From NCBI GenBank assembly GCA_947184155.2, contig CAMXCT020001461.1, positions 78,501-142,500 on the forward strand: a stretch of DNA of 64,000 nt, in the 5' to 3' direction. Positions 42,786 through 53,413 of the stretch are shown in pieces. Source of the stretch: Cladocopium goreaui (lineage: Eukaryota; Sar; Dinophyceae; Suessiales; Symbiodiniaceae). Position numbers and translations under genes: made by a program. How positions within the stretch are numbered: the first letter of the stretch is position 1; every line of letters starts with the position of its first letter. The notes below the pieces were generated by a model. That model was not told where the DNA came from and searched no databases. It was given only the letters and a program-made list of their open reading frames with translations.

Positions 42786-43091
42786 GGTGTTTTTTTTCTC
42801 ATTGAACAGTCACCTTCCAGGTCACATGGAGATTTGTTTCGACGACATTTCGGGGATGAGGACCTTCAAATCGTGAGGAGATGAGCCCGAAATGAGAGTT
42901 CAACAGTGACGGAAAACCACCGGGAGGATCCGACATGTCCGCCCCACAGTCAAGGGGGTTCTTCCGATTTATGAAACTATGCCAAACTTTGATTTATGAG
43001 GTTGCAGGAGGATCCGACAAATTGATGATGAGATTCTGGGTATTTCTGGGTTTTGCTGTGCGGATCTTTCCCGCGGAGTTTGGCATCCCAG

Positions 43092-43382
43092 GTCGCCTGG
43101 TGGAGCACTTCCATGCGGAAAATTCGGCCGAGAGGCTGGACCTGGCGAAAAAGCTGAGTCCAAGGTACATGGCAAATCCCATGCACCAATCATACATCCA
43201 ACCCATTTCCGGTTCTTTTTTTTTTTTCCGGGTTGTATATAATATAGTAATATCAGTACGCTAATTTCGAATGTTGATCATTTTGAGTCGTAGACACGAC
43301 TGATGATTTTCTGTGCTGCAGGCCTGAGCGTGATGGCCATGCCGCCAAACTGCGTGAGCATTGCAGCAAGGGAGCCAAGTGA
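43092..43382 (+). CDS. Two joined exons, probable 3' end of a gene
   Basis: Exon 43092-43164 (ATCCCAG acceptor, CCAAG|GTACAT donor) reads RLVEHFHAENSAERLDLAKK then LSP. It splices in frame across a 157-bp GT-AG intron to 43322-43382 (CTGCAG acceptor), reading PERDGHAAKLREHCSKGAK to a TGA at 43380-43382. The split Arg codon (AG|G) and the matching phase support the join. It is the likely end of the PGYTG-region gene. Confidence 0.55.
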
Positions 43383-43755
43383 TGGCCATCAACGGGACGT
43401 TCCGCCACGCAAGGAAGACCAGGAAGCTGCGATAGCTGAAGTGATTTGGGGTAGAAAGAGACATAGGTCATAGATGGTCATAGATCATAGGCTTTTTGTA
43501 GGGAACCCTGTGGATTTGGAGTCCTTTTTTTCCACTCTCTGACACCACGGCTGCGAGTCAGTGGTCTGAGATTTTGCCTGAAAAAACCCAGCTGTTGTGT
43601 TTCGGAGATTCGTAGCTACCATGACATTGAGCCGGTTTCTTCAATAAAGCTCCAGACGTGTCTATTCTTTTGAGAATCTGAAATCCTAGTTGTTCATTGA
43701 AGCATCCTACTCCTAGACTCCTAGACTTTGACATGGTCATACATAGGGGGGCCAG

Positions 43756-43869
43756 TGGTCAAGTGCCGAAATCCTGAAATCCTTCGGCCAGCGAGGCAAG
43801 CAAATTCCCGGCTACACCGGCCGGCAAACTCAGAAAAGGATCCAGGACTTGGGCAGGGCCAGCAGCAAG
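43756..43869 (+). CDS. Predicted exon with IPGYTG motif
   Basis: GGCCAG acceptor and AGCAAG|GTTGAT donor bound SSAEILKSFGQRGKQIPGYT then GRQTQKRIQDLGRASSK. A second IPGYTG within 400 bp of an apparent gene end suggests that this starts a second axonemal-type gene, or that the stop at 43382 is not used. Confidence 0.5.
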
Positions 43870-43904
43870 GTTGATCCACCTTGGGTTAGTAGCAATAGTC
43901 AATT

Positions 43905-44030
43905 AACTAATGGTTGACGTATGGTGATGTAATAGTTAAAAATGGATATAACTAATGGTTGATGTAATAGTTAAACATGGATATTTTTAATGGTTGATGT
44001 AATATGATGTAATAGTTAATTAAGGGGCTA
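43905..44030. repeat. Short tandem of TAATGGTTGATGTAATAGTTAA
   Basis: Three imperfect units of about 35-45 bp with the words AATGGTTGA[CT]GTA and GTAATAGTTAA. Confidence 0.6.
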
Positions 44031-44052
44031 TCAATAGCGGATCTATGGTCCA

Positions 44053-44084
44053 GGGTATCTCTGGGAAGGGCTTGTCCTTCCCCA
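44053..44084 (+). CDS. Possible 32-bp micro-exon
   Basis: TCCAG acceptor and CCCCAG|GTCATG donor bound a reading of GISGKGLSFPR. It could continue the 43756 exon. Weak. Confidence 0.25.
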
Positions 44085-44397
44085 GGTCATGTACCTCGAG
44101 TGGAGGGGGATACCATCTATGGTGCCACCACCCGCGCAGCGAACTTGTGACTTGGCTCGACATGAGGCGTGGGAAATGGATCGCAGGTGTTCCACTGTCA
44201 ATACTTGAGGGTGCAGTTGGAGTTCCTAGTGGATATTACTATGGAGATAACCACCATAACTTACGACATGGGGCCCCTATAACTAGATGTATTATTTTGT
44301 ATTACTGTATATGTATTGTGTCTATATACTGGGAACTGGAACTCCACCCCCAAGTACTTTTCATGTATCCTCTAGTAGTTTGTTGCACAGCTTTGGA

Positions 44398-44490
44398 AGC
44401 CATGGCCCATTTGTAGATGATTTATCTATCAACAATGGTGATTTTACATAGCTATGTCATCATGTTGAACATGTTGAATTACCAGAGGGG
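44398..44490. mobile_element. Foldback MITE, family A, 5'-truncated
   Basis: The right half is intact (ATGGTGATTTTACATAGCTA, GAATTACCAGAGGG). The left end is missing. Confidence 0.55.
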
Positions 44491-44789
44491 GGTGGTTTCA
44501 AAAACACAGATCCCCAATGACACATATTTTTGTGGGTGGAATTCCAACCAGATGTGGACCGTCCCCCTGAGGGTCGCTGCGGATCTCATTGAGGAGCTTA
44601 CATGACTTGTTGCTACGGTGTTGACGGGGTGGGGGGGGAGTGACCTGTTGTTGATGCGACGCTACTTCTAAGTTGACTTGCACTTCCACACACTAGGCAG
44701 TCCCCACATCATGCTGTGACCTATGACAACGACTCCTTTTTGCGCGGAAGAAAGGTTCACCTTCCACCAACATATCTTGCTTTGAACCA

Positions 44790-45008
44790 GTGCAAAGGCA
44801 GTCTGTCCGCCTTTTTTTTCCCCAAAATTTGAAGGAAACGAAGGAAGAACTTTGTTGGCCTCTAGTCTCGTCAGAGGGCACAACCTTGGCTCACTTGGCA
44901 GCGCAGGACAGGATCTACAATCCAGCAAATCACATCAACATGTCCTGCCCTCAGCGATTTTTCATTGGCATCCTAAAACCTCTGGCAACTTGGGAGCTTT
45001 CTAGCTAG
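44790..45008 (+). CDS. Possible exon, weak
   Basis: Two + strand frames are open (LVRGHNLGSLGSAGQDL and TTLAHLAAQDRIYNPANHIN). A - strand frame is open too. Composition is coding-like but ambiguous. Confidence 0.2.
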   Translation: MQRQSVRLFFPQNLKETKEELCWPLVSSEGTTLAHLAAQDRIYNPANHINMSCPQRFFIGILKPLATWELSS

Positions 45009-45770
45009 CTGAGTCCCTAGCTGAGTCGTTTTTCGCTTTCGGACCATCTGTACATGGGGGAAACTGATGGAGGATTTCCAGCATGGATTGACGGAGAAGA
45101 TGTCGTTCTCCTGATCACTCCCATGTCAAGGTATCCCTCATTTTCATGTAAAACTATGCAAAACTCACTCTTAAGTTGATATATATATATATATAATGAT
45201 TATATATAAATATATATTAATATAATATAATCATAATTTAATTATATATAAATATAAATAAAATTATATAATATAAACATATATAAACCCAGTTCAAACA
45301 TGTTCCCATTTTTCTGAAAAATCTTGGGTCTCCCCTAGTTACACCCAGCAACATCATGAACTATCATTTCACTAGGGCTCAGTTGGGTTGCAAACATTAT
45401 ATTCCCATCAAATTTCCAATAAGATTCTTGGTTCATTTCTGGCAAAAATCCCTAGATCCCAGATAATTCCTATATAATCCACAGTTTCCCATCATTTCCC
45501 ATGCAATCACAATTTTTCATGGTAAAATATCCAACTTTCCAAGCACCCTGCTGGATTTTCGACGCTGCTGAGGGTGTGTGCTCCCCAAGCTCCAGAACCT
45601 CGTTGGGGCTTCCCAGCGCACCATTCAACAGTGAACCAGTTGGTTTATAACTAAGTGGTTTATGAATGTTTATGGTAGATCTATGGTAGATCTATGGTAG
45701 ATCTATCGAAGCTTGTGGAGCGACGATTTTCTTCGCTTTCCCACACAGAAGTTTCGGTGTTTAAAAATCT

Positions 45771-46042
45771 CGGTTCACGTGCGATTCTGATGACCCCTGG
45801 GATGACAAGTTCCAGGCAAACTGCGGATCTGAGCGGCCGGGGGTGATCTTTGATGGGAATGCTGTGAAACTTCAGCAGCACGGCCAAGACATAACAAACA
45901 GATTCCAGCTTTTCATTGGTCAAATGACAGGCCAGTGGGTCCCTTTCAACATGTCCCAGGATGCAAATGACCAGCAGCCACATAGTTGTAAACAGTTTCA
46001 GATAGAAGTCCATCTCCAGCTCATGGTATGGAGGAAGACCTG
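45771..46042 (+). CDS. Hypothetical coding region
   Basis: The frame reads SRFTCDSDDPWDDKFQANCG, SERPGVIFDGNAVKLQQHGQ and DITNRFQLFIGQMTGQWVPF, to a stop at 46040-46042. The segment has a defined protein texture and no membrane span. It may be two exons. Unrecognised. Confidence 0.4.
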
Positions 46043-46047
46043 AATGT

Positions 46048-46316
46048 AGGAAGTGTCAACAACAATTATTTGGGGGTTTTTGAAGCTTCCAAGAACATCA
46101 AATGCGTCAAGGTTCGAGCGGGTTCCGCGGTCGCTTCGTTTCGTCGTTTGGTCGTTTCACTCGTCGCGTGCGGCTCCGTTCCGATCTCGAACGCGCCAAC
46201 TGCCGACCGCACAGCAAATGCTGCAACCCTTGTGGCAGCTGAGCCGCGTCGCGCGACGCTTAAGCAAAAAGTTAGCACCTGCTATGAGCACAACCGGCCC
46301 CTGGGTTAAAGACTAG
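46048..46316. other. TCG-rich tract, coding status unclear
   Basis: TTCGTTTCGTCGTTTGGTCG and neighbouring sequence has unusually high CpG, like the tract at 16255-16325 (GCAACCGTTCGCAACCGTCC). Two + frames are open (LRFVVWSFHSSRAAPFRSR; VASFRRLVVSLVACGSVPI). It could be the N-terminus of a targeted protein or a dispersed repeat. Confidence 0.3.
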
Positions 46317-46963
46317 TCGCAAACGGGGATGACCGGGTCCTATTGTGGATGCAACTGGCTGGAACGTCAGAAACTGCAAGGTGGGTGCAACTTCGGCTGT
46401 GAACCCTGGACTTGGATTCCATTGGATCCATATTTTTTTCAGGTTTGAAACTGAGGTCGGGATCTCAAATGCAGCAATCAAATGGAATGCCGGAAGCTAT
46501 AGCAATAGCAGCGGGCTGGATGGGAAGAATAGAAGAGAAGCATCGGTAAATTCATGGATTTTCACGAGCTGACCCAACTTGATAGGCTAAAAAGGCATCG
46601 ATCTAGGTATCCTCTAAAATCTCTGATCTTTGAAAGTGAAAAGAGGACACCGATTTCTTTCGTAAGGGCATGTTCCTGAATCATTTCTTTTTTGCTTGGA
46701 TTACAATCTACCAGTCGTCGCGCAAAACCAGCTGATGGCAATCAAACATTGATGGGGCAGACTCGGTGAAATGTTCACATCCAGGCAATCGGACGAACCC
46801 CGATGGCACTGGGTGGGGTATTTCCCAATTGCAGCTGTTGAATCTCTGAGGCTTCTCCATTTTGGGAGGTGAGCTATTCTGTGTGCCTGTTCCCTAGCCC
46901 TGTTTTTTTGGGCTCAAAGTAGCCCACAGGTCTGCATCAGGATACGCACCTGGGGCCAGCATG

Positions 46964-47398
46964 GTGTGCTATCCCTTCCATATGAAGTTTCACAGCACTC
47001 GCCTGAGGACGTTGACGCACCGGGTCTTATGCCTCTCAGGCACGGCTGCCGTCCTGGTCACCTTCAACTATGTGGTTTTCGTGTTTGCAGATCCTTGGAT
47101 TTGGCTGAAGTACCATGTGTATCATATGTCCTGGCATGTCCTGGCACCCTGGAGCCATATATATATATATATACACATTTTCAATGGCTATAGCGGCTAT
47201 ACTTGAAGAGGAGATAACTCCGTATTTTCCAAATTTGATTCGGTTTTTGCCCAAGGATCCCAATATGTTTGACGAGTTCCGGGAATCTTATCTTCAAGAC
47301 GACACGACCTCCATCTTCATGCAGCCTTACAGCAAGTACCTGGTGGGCGTGAATGCGCTGATTCTGGCCCTCATAGTGCCTGGTGTGGCTAACCAGTG
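46964..47398 (+). CDS. Probable tetraspanin-like protein, N-terminal exons
   Basis: Two coding stretches are seen. 46964-47095 reads LTHRVLCLSGTAAVLVTFNY then VVFVFADPWIWLKYH, a membrane helix. 47210-47398 reads PKDPNMFDEFRESYLQDDTT then QPYSKYLVGVNALILALIVP, another helix. Downstream exons at 47686 and 49822 complete a tetraspanin-like pattern of four membrane segments. Splice joins are not resolved, and an AT microsatellite (47158-47176) separates the two stretches. Confidence 0.4.
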
Positions 47399-47685
47399 GT
47401 CGGGCTATTCATGTGAAAACAACAACAGAAAATCAAAGGGGATAACGATCCCGATGGCTATTCAATAAACTTATACCCTTTTATGATATAACTAAGCTTT
47501 TTGATATAACTAAGCCATTAACACCTTCATTTATGGATGATTTTCCCAGCTAGAAACAAGCTCCATTTCGAAAGAAGAGAATATGTTCAAGCTTTCAGTT
47601 AGGATGATCCCCCTGACCAGTATGACCAGTTCCAACAATACCTCTATTCCAACACATCAACACATTCATTTTTGTTCCAGTCTAG

Positions 47686-47880
47686 GTGCCATGTTTTGGC
47701 TTCTTTGGCGCCAAGCGCAACAATCGGCCCTGCCTGGGCTGCTTCGTGTGCTGCAGCTGCTGCGGTGGCTGTCTGCACGTCCTTCATGCCATTCTGATGA
47801 TCCTGCTGCTGATAGGGCTCAGCTCGGTGGAGACGGTGTGCCGAAGGAATGGAAGCTGTGTAGGCATCATGGAGGCATGT
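47686..47880 (+). CDS. Probable tetraspanin-like protein, central exon
   Basis: After a CCAGTCTAG acceptor the frame reads VPCFGFFGAKRNNRPCLGCF then VCCSCCGGCLHVLHAILMIL and LLIGLSSVETVC. 'GFFGAKRNN..L' matches the tetraspanin signature at the TM2/TM3 junction (G.cGA.r.n..L), and the helix after it is TM3. The Cys-rich run (CLGCFVCCSCCGGC) would be palmitoylated in a tetraspanin. The donor could be GCAT|GTAAAT at 47879. Confidence 0.5.
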
Positions 47881-48169
47881 AAATATCGCAAGAGTCACTG
47901 GGTGCTGGTTGTGGATGTTGTATGATTTTTTTTTTTGGGTGTGTTTGACATTTTCCAGAAAAATGAATTTTTAAAGTGTGGTTCCAAAAATTACACCGGC
48001 AAGAGACCCCAAACAGTGCCGGGGGTAGGAAGTCAACGTACCAGATACAAGCAACAGTAGCTATGGAACAGTAACAGATCAGCTTAGACACTAATGTAAG
48101 TGCTGCAGCACGAACTTGTTTTGGTACATACAAGAAGCAATGCTATGTCTACTCATCAGGAGAGGATTT

Positions 48170-48850
48170 CAAGAGATCGTCGAAGAAGGACCTTCTATAT
48201 AGAGGATCTCACAAGATATTCATACAAGAACTTCCTATGAGCATCCCAGAAGAATTTTCATACAAGCACAAACGCACAGCATCTTCAAGATCTTAGCGTC
48301 AGGACCTCTTGAGGAGGATTTCAACAGGACCTATTCAAGATCTTCTCACAAGGACCTGTACAAGATCATGCAAGGACCTCTTTGGTGTCTCACCAGGATC
48401 TCTACAATACAAGATCTTCTCACAAGGATTTGTAAAAGACCTTGACCCAGATCTTCATGCCAGGACCCCTTAAGAGAATCTCAAAGATCGTCATAAAAGG
48501 ACCTGCTGCTGGAGAGGATCTTGGAAGATCTTGGTACAAGAACCTCCCAAGAGCATCCCAAAAGAGCTTTCATACAAGCACCTCGAATACATGGGCATCT
48601 GCAAGATCTTCATGCAAGGACCTCTTAGGGAGGATCTTACCAGGATCAGCACAAGATCTCCTGACAAGGACCTGAACAAGATCATGCAAAGACCTCTTAG
48701 AGAGAACTTCACCGGGATCTCCGCAAGATCTTCCCAGGCAAGGACCTCTCAGAAGATCTCAACAGGGTCGTCACAAGATCTTCTCATAACGATTCCGCGG
48801 CTGCACCATGAAACGCTTGCAAGATCGTCATAGAAGGACCTTCCAGAGAA
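48170..48850. repeat. Degenerate AAGATCTTC...AAGGACCT repeat
   Basis: Imperfect units of about 30-60 bp repeat the words ACAAGATCTTC, AAGGACCTCTTAGAGAGGA and CATACAAG[CA]AC over 680 bp. It lies in the probable intron before the last tetraspanin-like exon. Confidence 0.75.
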
Positions 48851-49149
48851 TTCATCAGCTCTCTTTACCAGAACCCCAGGGAATCAGCTAAAATCAGCAC
48901 CGCGCCACAACGAGAGCAACCGACAGGCACAAAGCAACAAAGTTCCAAGAGGGTTGCGCGAGCGAGATCAAAATATGCACCGCGCCACAATGAGAGCGGT
49001 CTGACACGCACAAAGTGCCGAGAGGGTTGCGCAATGACATGTTAGATTTTCACAAAACATTGCATGCACCACGAAAAACACACATTGAAAATGTCAAACA
49101 CAATGTTTTACCAATGTTTCGGGTACATTTTTGCGGGGGTCTACAAAGT

Positions 49150-49500
49150 AATTGCTGCGCCTGCCACGAAAAATGAGCCCGAGGCATCCGAAGTTCCACA
49201 CCTGCAACACGGAATCATCATCATGTCCCAAATCAAAAATGACGACTGTTTCACAAAACGAGGCTTTCGACCCTTTCAAAACGTCATCCAAATTCACCAA
49301 ATACTGCGCCTGCCACGAAGACGACGTCCAAAACCACCTCTCATTTTGACCCATGCCTGCCAATGCTTTAGCAGCGCGCCAAGAGTGCTACAGCTGCCAC
49401 AGAGATGGAAAAGTGTCCGATGTCCTGCACCTGTCACGCAAAACCACGTTCCAGACTTCAAAATGTCCCGAAAGTACCATGCCTGCAAAAAAAATGAACA
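49150..49500. repeat. Inverted-orientation GCGCCTGCCACG repeat cluster
   Basis: CGCCTGCCACGAA and variants occur at about 49158, 49308, 49353, 49392 and 49430, the complement of the GTGGCAGGCG repeat at 16.4-17.3 kb. The + frame through it is open for 200 codons but reads the repeat. Confidence 0.65.
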
Positions 49501-49821
49501 CAACCCAAAAAACGGGCATTGTGTGCGGGTAAAGCTACACCTCGGGAATCACGGCCCACACTTTAATGCGAGCTTGCGCAGTCGAAATGCACATGGGCAT
49601 CTCACAAGGGAACTTTTGCGCAAGAATTTACAGCGAAAAAACCGGAGGCCACAGAGCGTACCCTGATCGAACCCCAACCCTTTAGCTCCTACCGTAAGAA
49701 CCCCTCAGTGTGGACACACTGTTTGGGGAAAAATCTTGTTTCATTTCAAAATCCTGCTTTGGAATGCTGATCTTTACTCTGCTTTCCACCAAAAAGAATT
49801 TTCACAAAAACTTGGCACCAG

Positions 49822-50026
49822 GTGATGACTATGCCCTGGACACCTATGAGGGATGTCTGGACTACTTGGTTTCCAAGTTTCCACTGGCCTATGCGGGGTT
49901 GGGCCTGGTCCTGGGTCTAAACTCCGTGGTGATCTGCTTCCAATGTTTCTCTGCACGCTGGGGATACGAACTCCATGACGCTCTAAGCCATGGGGATCTT
50001 TGTGAAGACTCGGACAGCGATGGAAT
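49822..50026 (+). CDS. Probable tetraspanin-like protein, C-terminal exon
   Basis: GCACCAG acceptor and GGAAT|GTGAGT donor bound DDYALDTYEGCLDYLVSKFP, then LAYAGLGLVLGLNSVVICFQ and CFSARWGYELHDALSHGDLC. 'YEGCLDYL' matches the last Cys of a tetraspanin large loop, followed by TM4 and a Cys/charged tail. An alternative stop lies just after the donor (TGA at 50028). Confidence 0.5.
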
Positions 50027-50264
50027 GTGAGTGCCGTTTGGGATTGCGCCCGGGGTTCTGGAGTCGTGGGGGGCCTGCTTCGAGGTCTCCTTGTTAAATT
50101 TGTCAATATTGGTGATTTTTCATCCGGAAACCAATGGTTTTGGGGAGCCCCAGGCCTTAAACACCCTCATATCATATTTCATCATAGATTTCATCGATTT
50201 TCAGGCGTCAGGGATCTCCCAGGGCAAAGCCCTGCTGAGACTCTGAGTCAGCGATTGAGATTGT

Positions 50265-50453
50265 GTGACGAAAATTACCCAACTGGTGACCAGGGAAGAT
50301 TTGGATGTGGCTAGGCTAGACAAGTCAACCATACTAAGCACAGTCAAAAGTTTGCCCAGTGCAAAACAGTTCAAGAGTTGTGGATTTTCCGATGCATCAG
50401 GAAATCCTGTTGAGGGTTTGAGGCGTTCGTTGCTGATGAAGATGATCTGTTGA
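50265..50453 (+). CDS. Hypothetical coding fragment
   Basis: The open frame reads ITQLVTREDLDVARLDKSTI, LSTVKSLPSAKQFKSCGFSD and ASGNPVEGLRRSLLM, stopping at 50451-50453. It has protein-like composition. Unrecognised. Confidence 0.35.
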   Translation: MTKITQLVTREDLDVARLDKSTILSTVKSLPSAKQFKSCGFSDASGNPVEGLRRSLLMKMIC

Positions 50454-51082
50454 CATCCTTGTGGATTTACAACCAAGACCTTCAAAATCTGCCAGTTTTC
50501 ATGGGTAAACTAGGGTAAAATATGATTCGACAATTGGACTTGGCGGTGCCATATTTTCAGACGTGCGACGCCAGAATCCTGATGCCTAAAGGTGCTTTTG
50601 AAGGTCATACAGCATGAGACGCAATATTTTCAGACGTGCTTTAGTCATACAAGACCCAGCAGGCTTTTGGTGATCGGTGGTCAATCTGGCTCAAGGTGTT
50701 TTGGAAAGATTCTTTCGCCCCACAAGTTGCACCCAGCGCATCAAGATGCAGTGGCATTCAGCAGAACCCAGTCAGCGATGGGATTGTGGGGCTGTCCAGT
50801 CCTTTTTGAACGCTTGATTTATATAATAAAACGGCAGAACACATCATAAAGACATATAAAGCCTTTTCTAGCCAATGCCTTCCTAACACTCCTCACTTTT
50901 AGCTGCCATGATTTGCCAAGGCCTCTTTAATCCAGTGGCCACACTTTCTTTGGCCTAGGTTTCATAGCCTCCTTTTAAAAGTGGTTCAACAGCCATCGCC
51001 ATCAACGGCCATCAACGGCCATCAACAAAGATCCCACTGCACGCAGCAGCCATGTCGGCGACTTCCTGGGCCACTTGATGCG

Positions 51083-51175
51083 ATGGACGATACCGTGGAT
51101 GATGATTTTATCGAGCTGCCAAAGCAGTTGACTGGTCGTGATGTGGCGCTCTTCTTGGATCCCTTCGGATTCCAG
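51083..51175 (+). CDS. Predicted exon upstream of PX-like module
   Basis: An ATG at 51083 opens MDDTVDDDFIELPKQLTGRD then VALFLDPFGFQ, ending TTCCAG|GCAAGC, a GC-type donor. It is acidic at the start. It may be the N-terminus of the protein continued at 51544. Confidence 0.4.
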
Positions 51176-51543
51176 GCAAGCACGCAAATGGATTGGCAAA
51201 AGGGTGGCTTGATGAACATTGGCCCAGTCGTTTCTGTCTTGCCATCTCTTGAAAAGGAAAGCTAGCCTGGCCTAAGATATGGGCTGGGGTTGAAGTTTGT
51301 GCTTTCCTAGGACCTCCACTTAGATCCAGATTTCAGCATTTTTCGATCCCTTTCCCAAATATATATCTTTTGGTGTCGGATCCCTTCCTTTTCGGGCCCG
51401 TTCAAGTGAATCTACTACTGGACGGAAAAAAACTAATCCTCAATCCCCACATATTCTCACCATTTCCAAATCATTCGTGGTGCATTTTGCAGGGTTCTTT
51501 GATGGGCTCCAATCCCAATCCGCCCTTCTTTAGCTGGGCTCAG

Positions 51544-51674
51544 GTACCGAGAACCCGGAGTTCACCATCCGGGTCCATGGACATTCGACCTGTGGCCGCC
51601 ACTTGCATTACATCATCGAATGTCACTTGTGGCGGGGCAAGAAGACTCCAGAGGCTGCGGAATGGAGCCCAGAT
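51544..51674 (+). CDS. PX-like module, exon 1
   Basis: After a GCTCAG acceptor the frame reads TENPEFTIRVHGHSTCGRHL, HYIIECHLWRGKKTPEAAEW then SPD. The two-strand pattern 'F.IRV.GHST....YIIEC.L' resembles the start of a PX (phox) domain, which binds phosphoinositides on endosomal membranes. A GC donor (GAT|GCAGGT) gives phase 0 into the exon at 53025; a GT donor 4 bp later does not. Confidence 0.45.
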
Positions 51675-51920
51675 GCAGGTTACGGTAAAAGTACAAAGTA
51701 ATTATATAATTGACTGAAGAAGTCAATCAAATCACTGATTTTCACCATGTAGCTTGGAATCATTTACCATTTACCTATATAGCTTGGAGCAACCTTGTTG
51801 GGAGTGCCCCCGGCCAGCAAAATATATGGGCATGGGTCGACAACTATCAGCTTTGCCACCGGAATGGGGGATGAGCATCCTCTTGATCCACATCTATGTC
51901 CATGCGGAAAAATGATGACA

Positions 51921-52024
51921 TACCCTCTGGCAAACCAACATAGCTATGGAAAATCACCATGTTTGATGGGGACATCATCATCATCATCATACTTTGTTAT
52001 ACTATGTTAATTTTCTGGAGGGTA
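51921..52024. mobile_element. Foldback MITE, family A
   Basis: TA-flanked: CCCTCTGGCAAACCAACATA at the left, ATGTTAATTTTCTGGAGGG at the right. A (CAT)n expansion sits in the loop. It lies in the intron between PX-like exons 1 and 2. Confidence 0.8.
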
Positions 52025-52246
52025 CATGTGATGAAGCCTCGAAACGCTTTGGAATCCAGGCAATTTGACCTTGATTCTTCATTCCGCCGCATTTTAGGAA
52101 GAACCGGTGTAGGTGATGTCAGGTTATTGGTTGTTTTTGGTCCTGCGGTTGATGGCAAATCCTGCGCCAGTTGTGGTGGTCGAGGTTAGTGGTGGGCGGT
52201 TAGCGGTTTACTCTTGCAAACAAACCTGGTATTGGAATATTGCCAT

Positions 52247-52435
52247 AGTCATATAATATAATATAATATAATATATAATATAATTTAATTTAATTTAATA
52301 TGATATAATATTATTTCATATAACATAATATAATATAATATAATTTAATTTAATATGATATAATATTATTTAATACAACATAACATAGCATAACATAATA
52401 TAATATAATATAATATGATATAGTATTATTTCTAT
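52247..52435. repeat. ATAAT / AATTT pentamer microsatellite
   Basis: (TAATA)n with TAATTTAATT and CATAACATAG variants covers about 190 bp. Confidence 0.9.
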
Positions 52436-52765
52436 ACACATAGATTTGTTATTATTCATTCATCTACAGATGTAGGATTTTGAGATTTTCAAGTGCCAGA
52501 GTTACTGCCGGATTGCCAGAACATTGTTCCCATAACTACGCTCTTGCTTGACAAGATGAGCAATTACCCACTTCGCTGAAGTTGTAGTTTTTCAAATTCT
52601 CCCTGATACGGGCTTAAAGTGAAGATCCAGAAAAACTGTAGATGAAATGGTCCCGTTTTCAGTCGTAGACCATCCCATTTTGGTAACGAACAATTTCCCA
52701 GTCCATGGGAAAAAAATCCAAGGGAAGGAAGACATTATAAAACCATGTTCCCAATTTTTAAGTGG

Positions 52766-52910
52766 TACTTGGTGGCGAACTACCGACGAATCGTATTCGT
52801 CGGTTAGTTCACCCTAGGTATAGGATGTTTTAAGTGCATTAACCTTACTTGTCCCACCAACAAAACCATAAATATCATCTTCCGATTCGTGGGTAGTTCT
52901 CCACCAAGTA
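52766..52910. mobile_element. Foldback element, family F
   Basis: TACTTGGTGGCGAACTACC at the left is mirrored by GGTAGTTCTCCACCAAGTA. An inner pair (ACGAATCG..., CGATTCGT) is shared with the copy at 21546. Confidence 0.65.
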
Positions 52911-53024
52911 AAAAACACACCAATTTGTCCAAACCTGGGAATTGGCTGAAGTTAGTCAAAGACTTATAGTTTAGACATGTTTAGACAGCTCCCTTTAAAA
53001 AAAACCACGGAGTTGACATCTTAG

Positions 53025-53148
53025 ACCCACCTGCGGCCGTGGCAGGAACGGCCCTGGGTGGAATGGAAGGTCTCCAGGCGCTTAGCCCATCTCCGGGCAG
53101 GACTACATGACCTGGTGAAGCACTACTTGGGCAGCCCCTTGGATGGGG
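53025..53148 (+). CDS. PX-like module, exon 2
   Basis: ATCTTAG acceptor and GGGG|GTGGGT donor bound a frame reading HLRPWQERPWVEWKVSRRLA then HLRAGLHDLVKHYLGSPLDG. 'W.V.RRL..LR.GLHD.VK..LG' is the helix after the substrate strands in PX-like domains of dinoflagellate proteins as I recall them. The leftover G joins GC of the next exon to make Gly. Confidence 0.5.
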
Positions 53149-53413
53149 GTGGGTTGGGCTCGCGGCTAGCCATGGTTGGGAGAACCAGGAGATACCAACT
53201 TTGATTGTTATGAAAAAGTAGACAGAAAAGCTAGAATACATCGCCCAGATCTTGTTTGAGCTCGAAAATGGAGAAACTGATAGTTGATGAATTTGATTTT
53301 ATTGGGAGAATCTGGAGGAAACCCCTATATTTACTGTAGTGGCAAAAAAGGAATGTTCCCATAGATTTTCCCAACAAAAGCAATCCATTAAACACCCCCC
53401 CCTTGTTGATGGT

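Noticed and set aside
49064-49666. 200-codon + strand open frame
   Set aside because: It reads through the inverted GCGCCTGCCACG repeat cluster; peptide content follows the repeat, with no domain.
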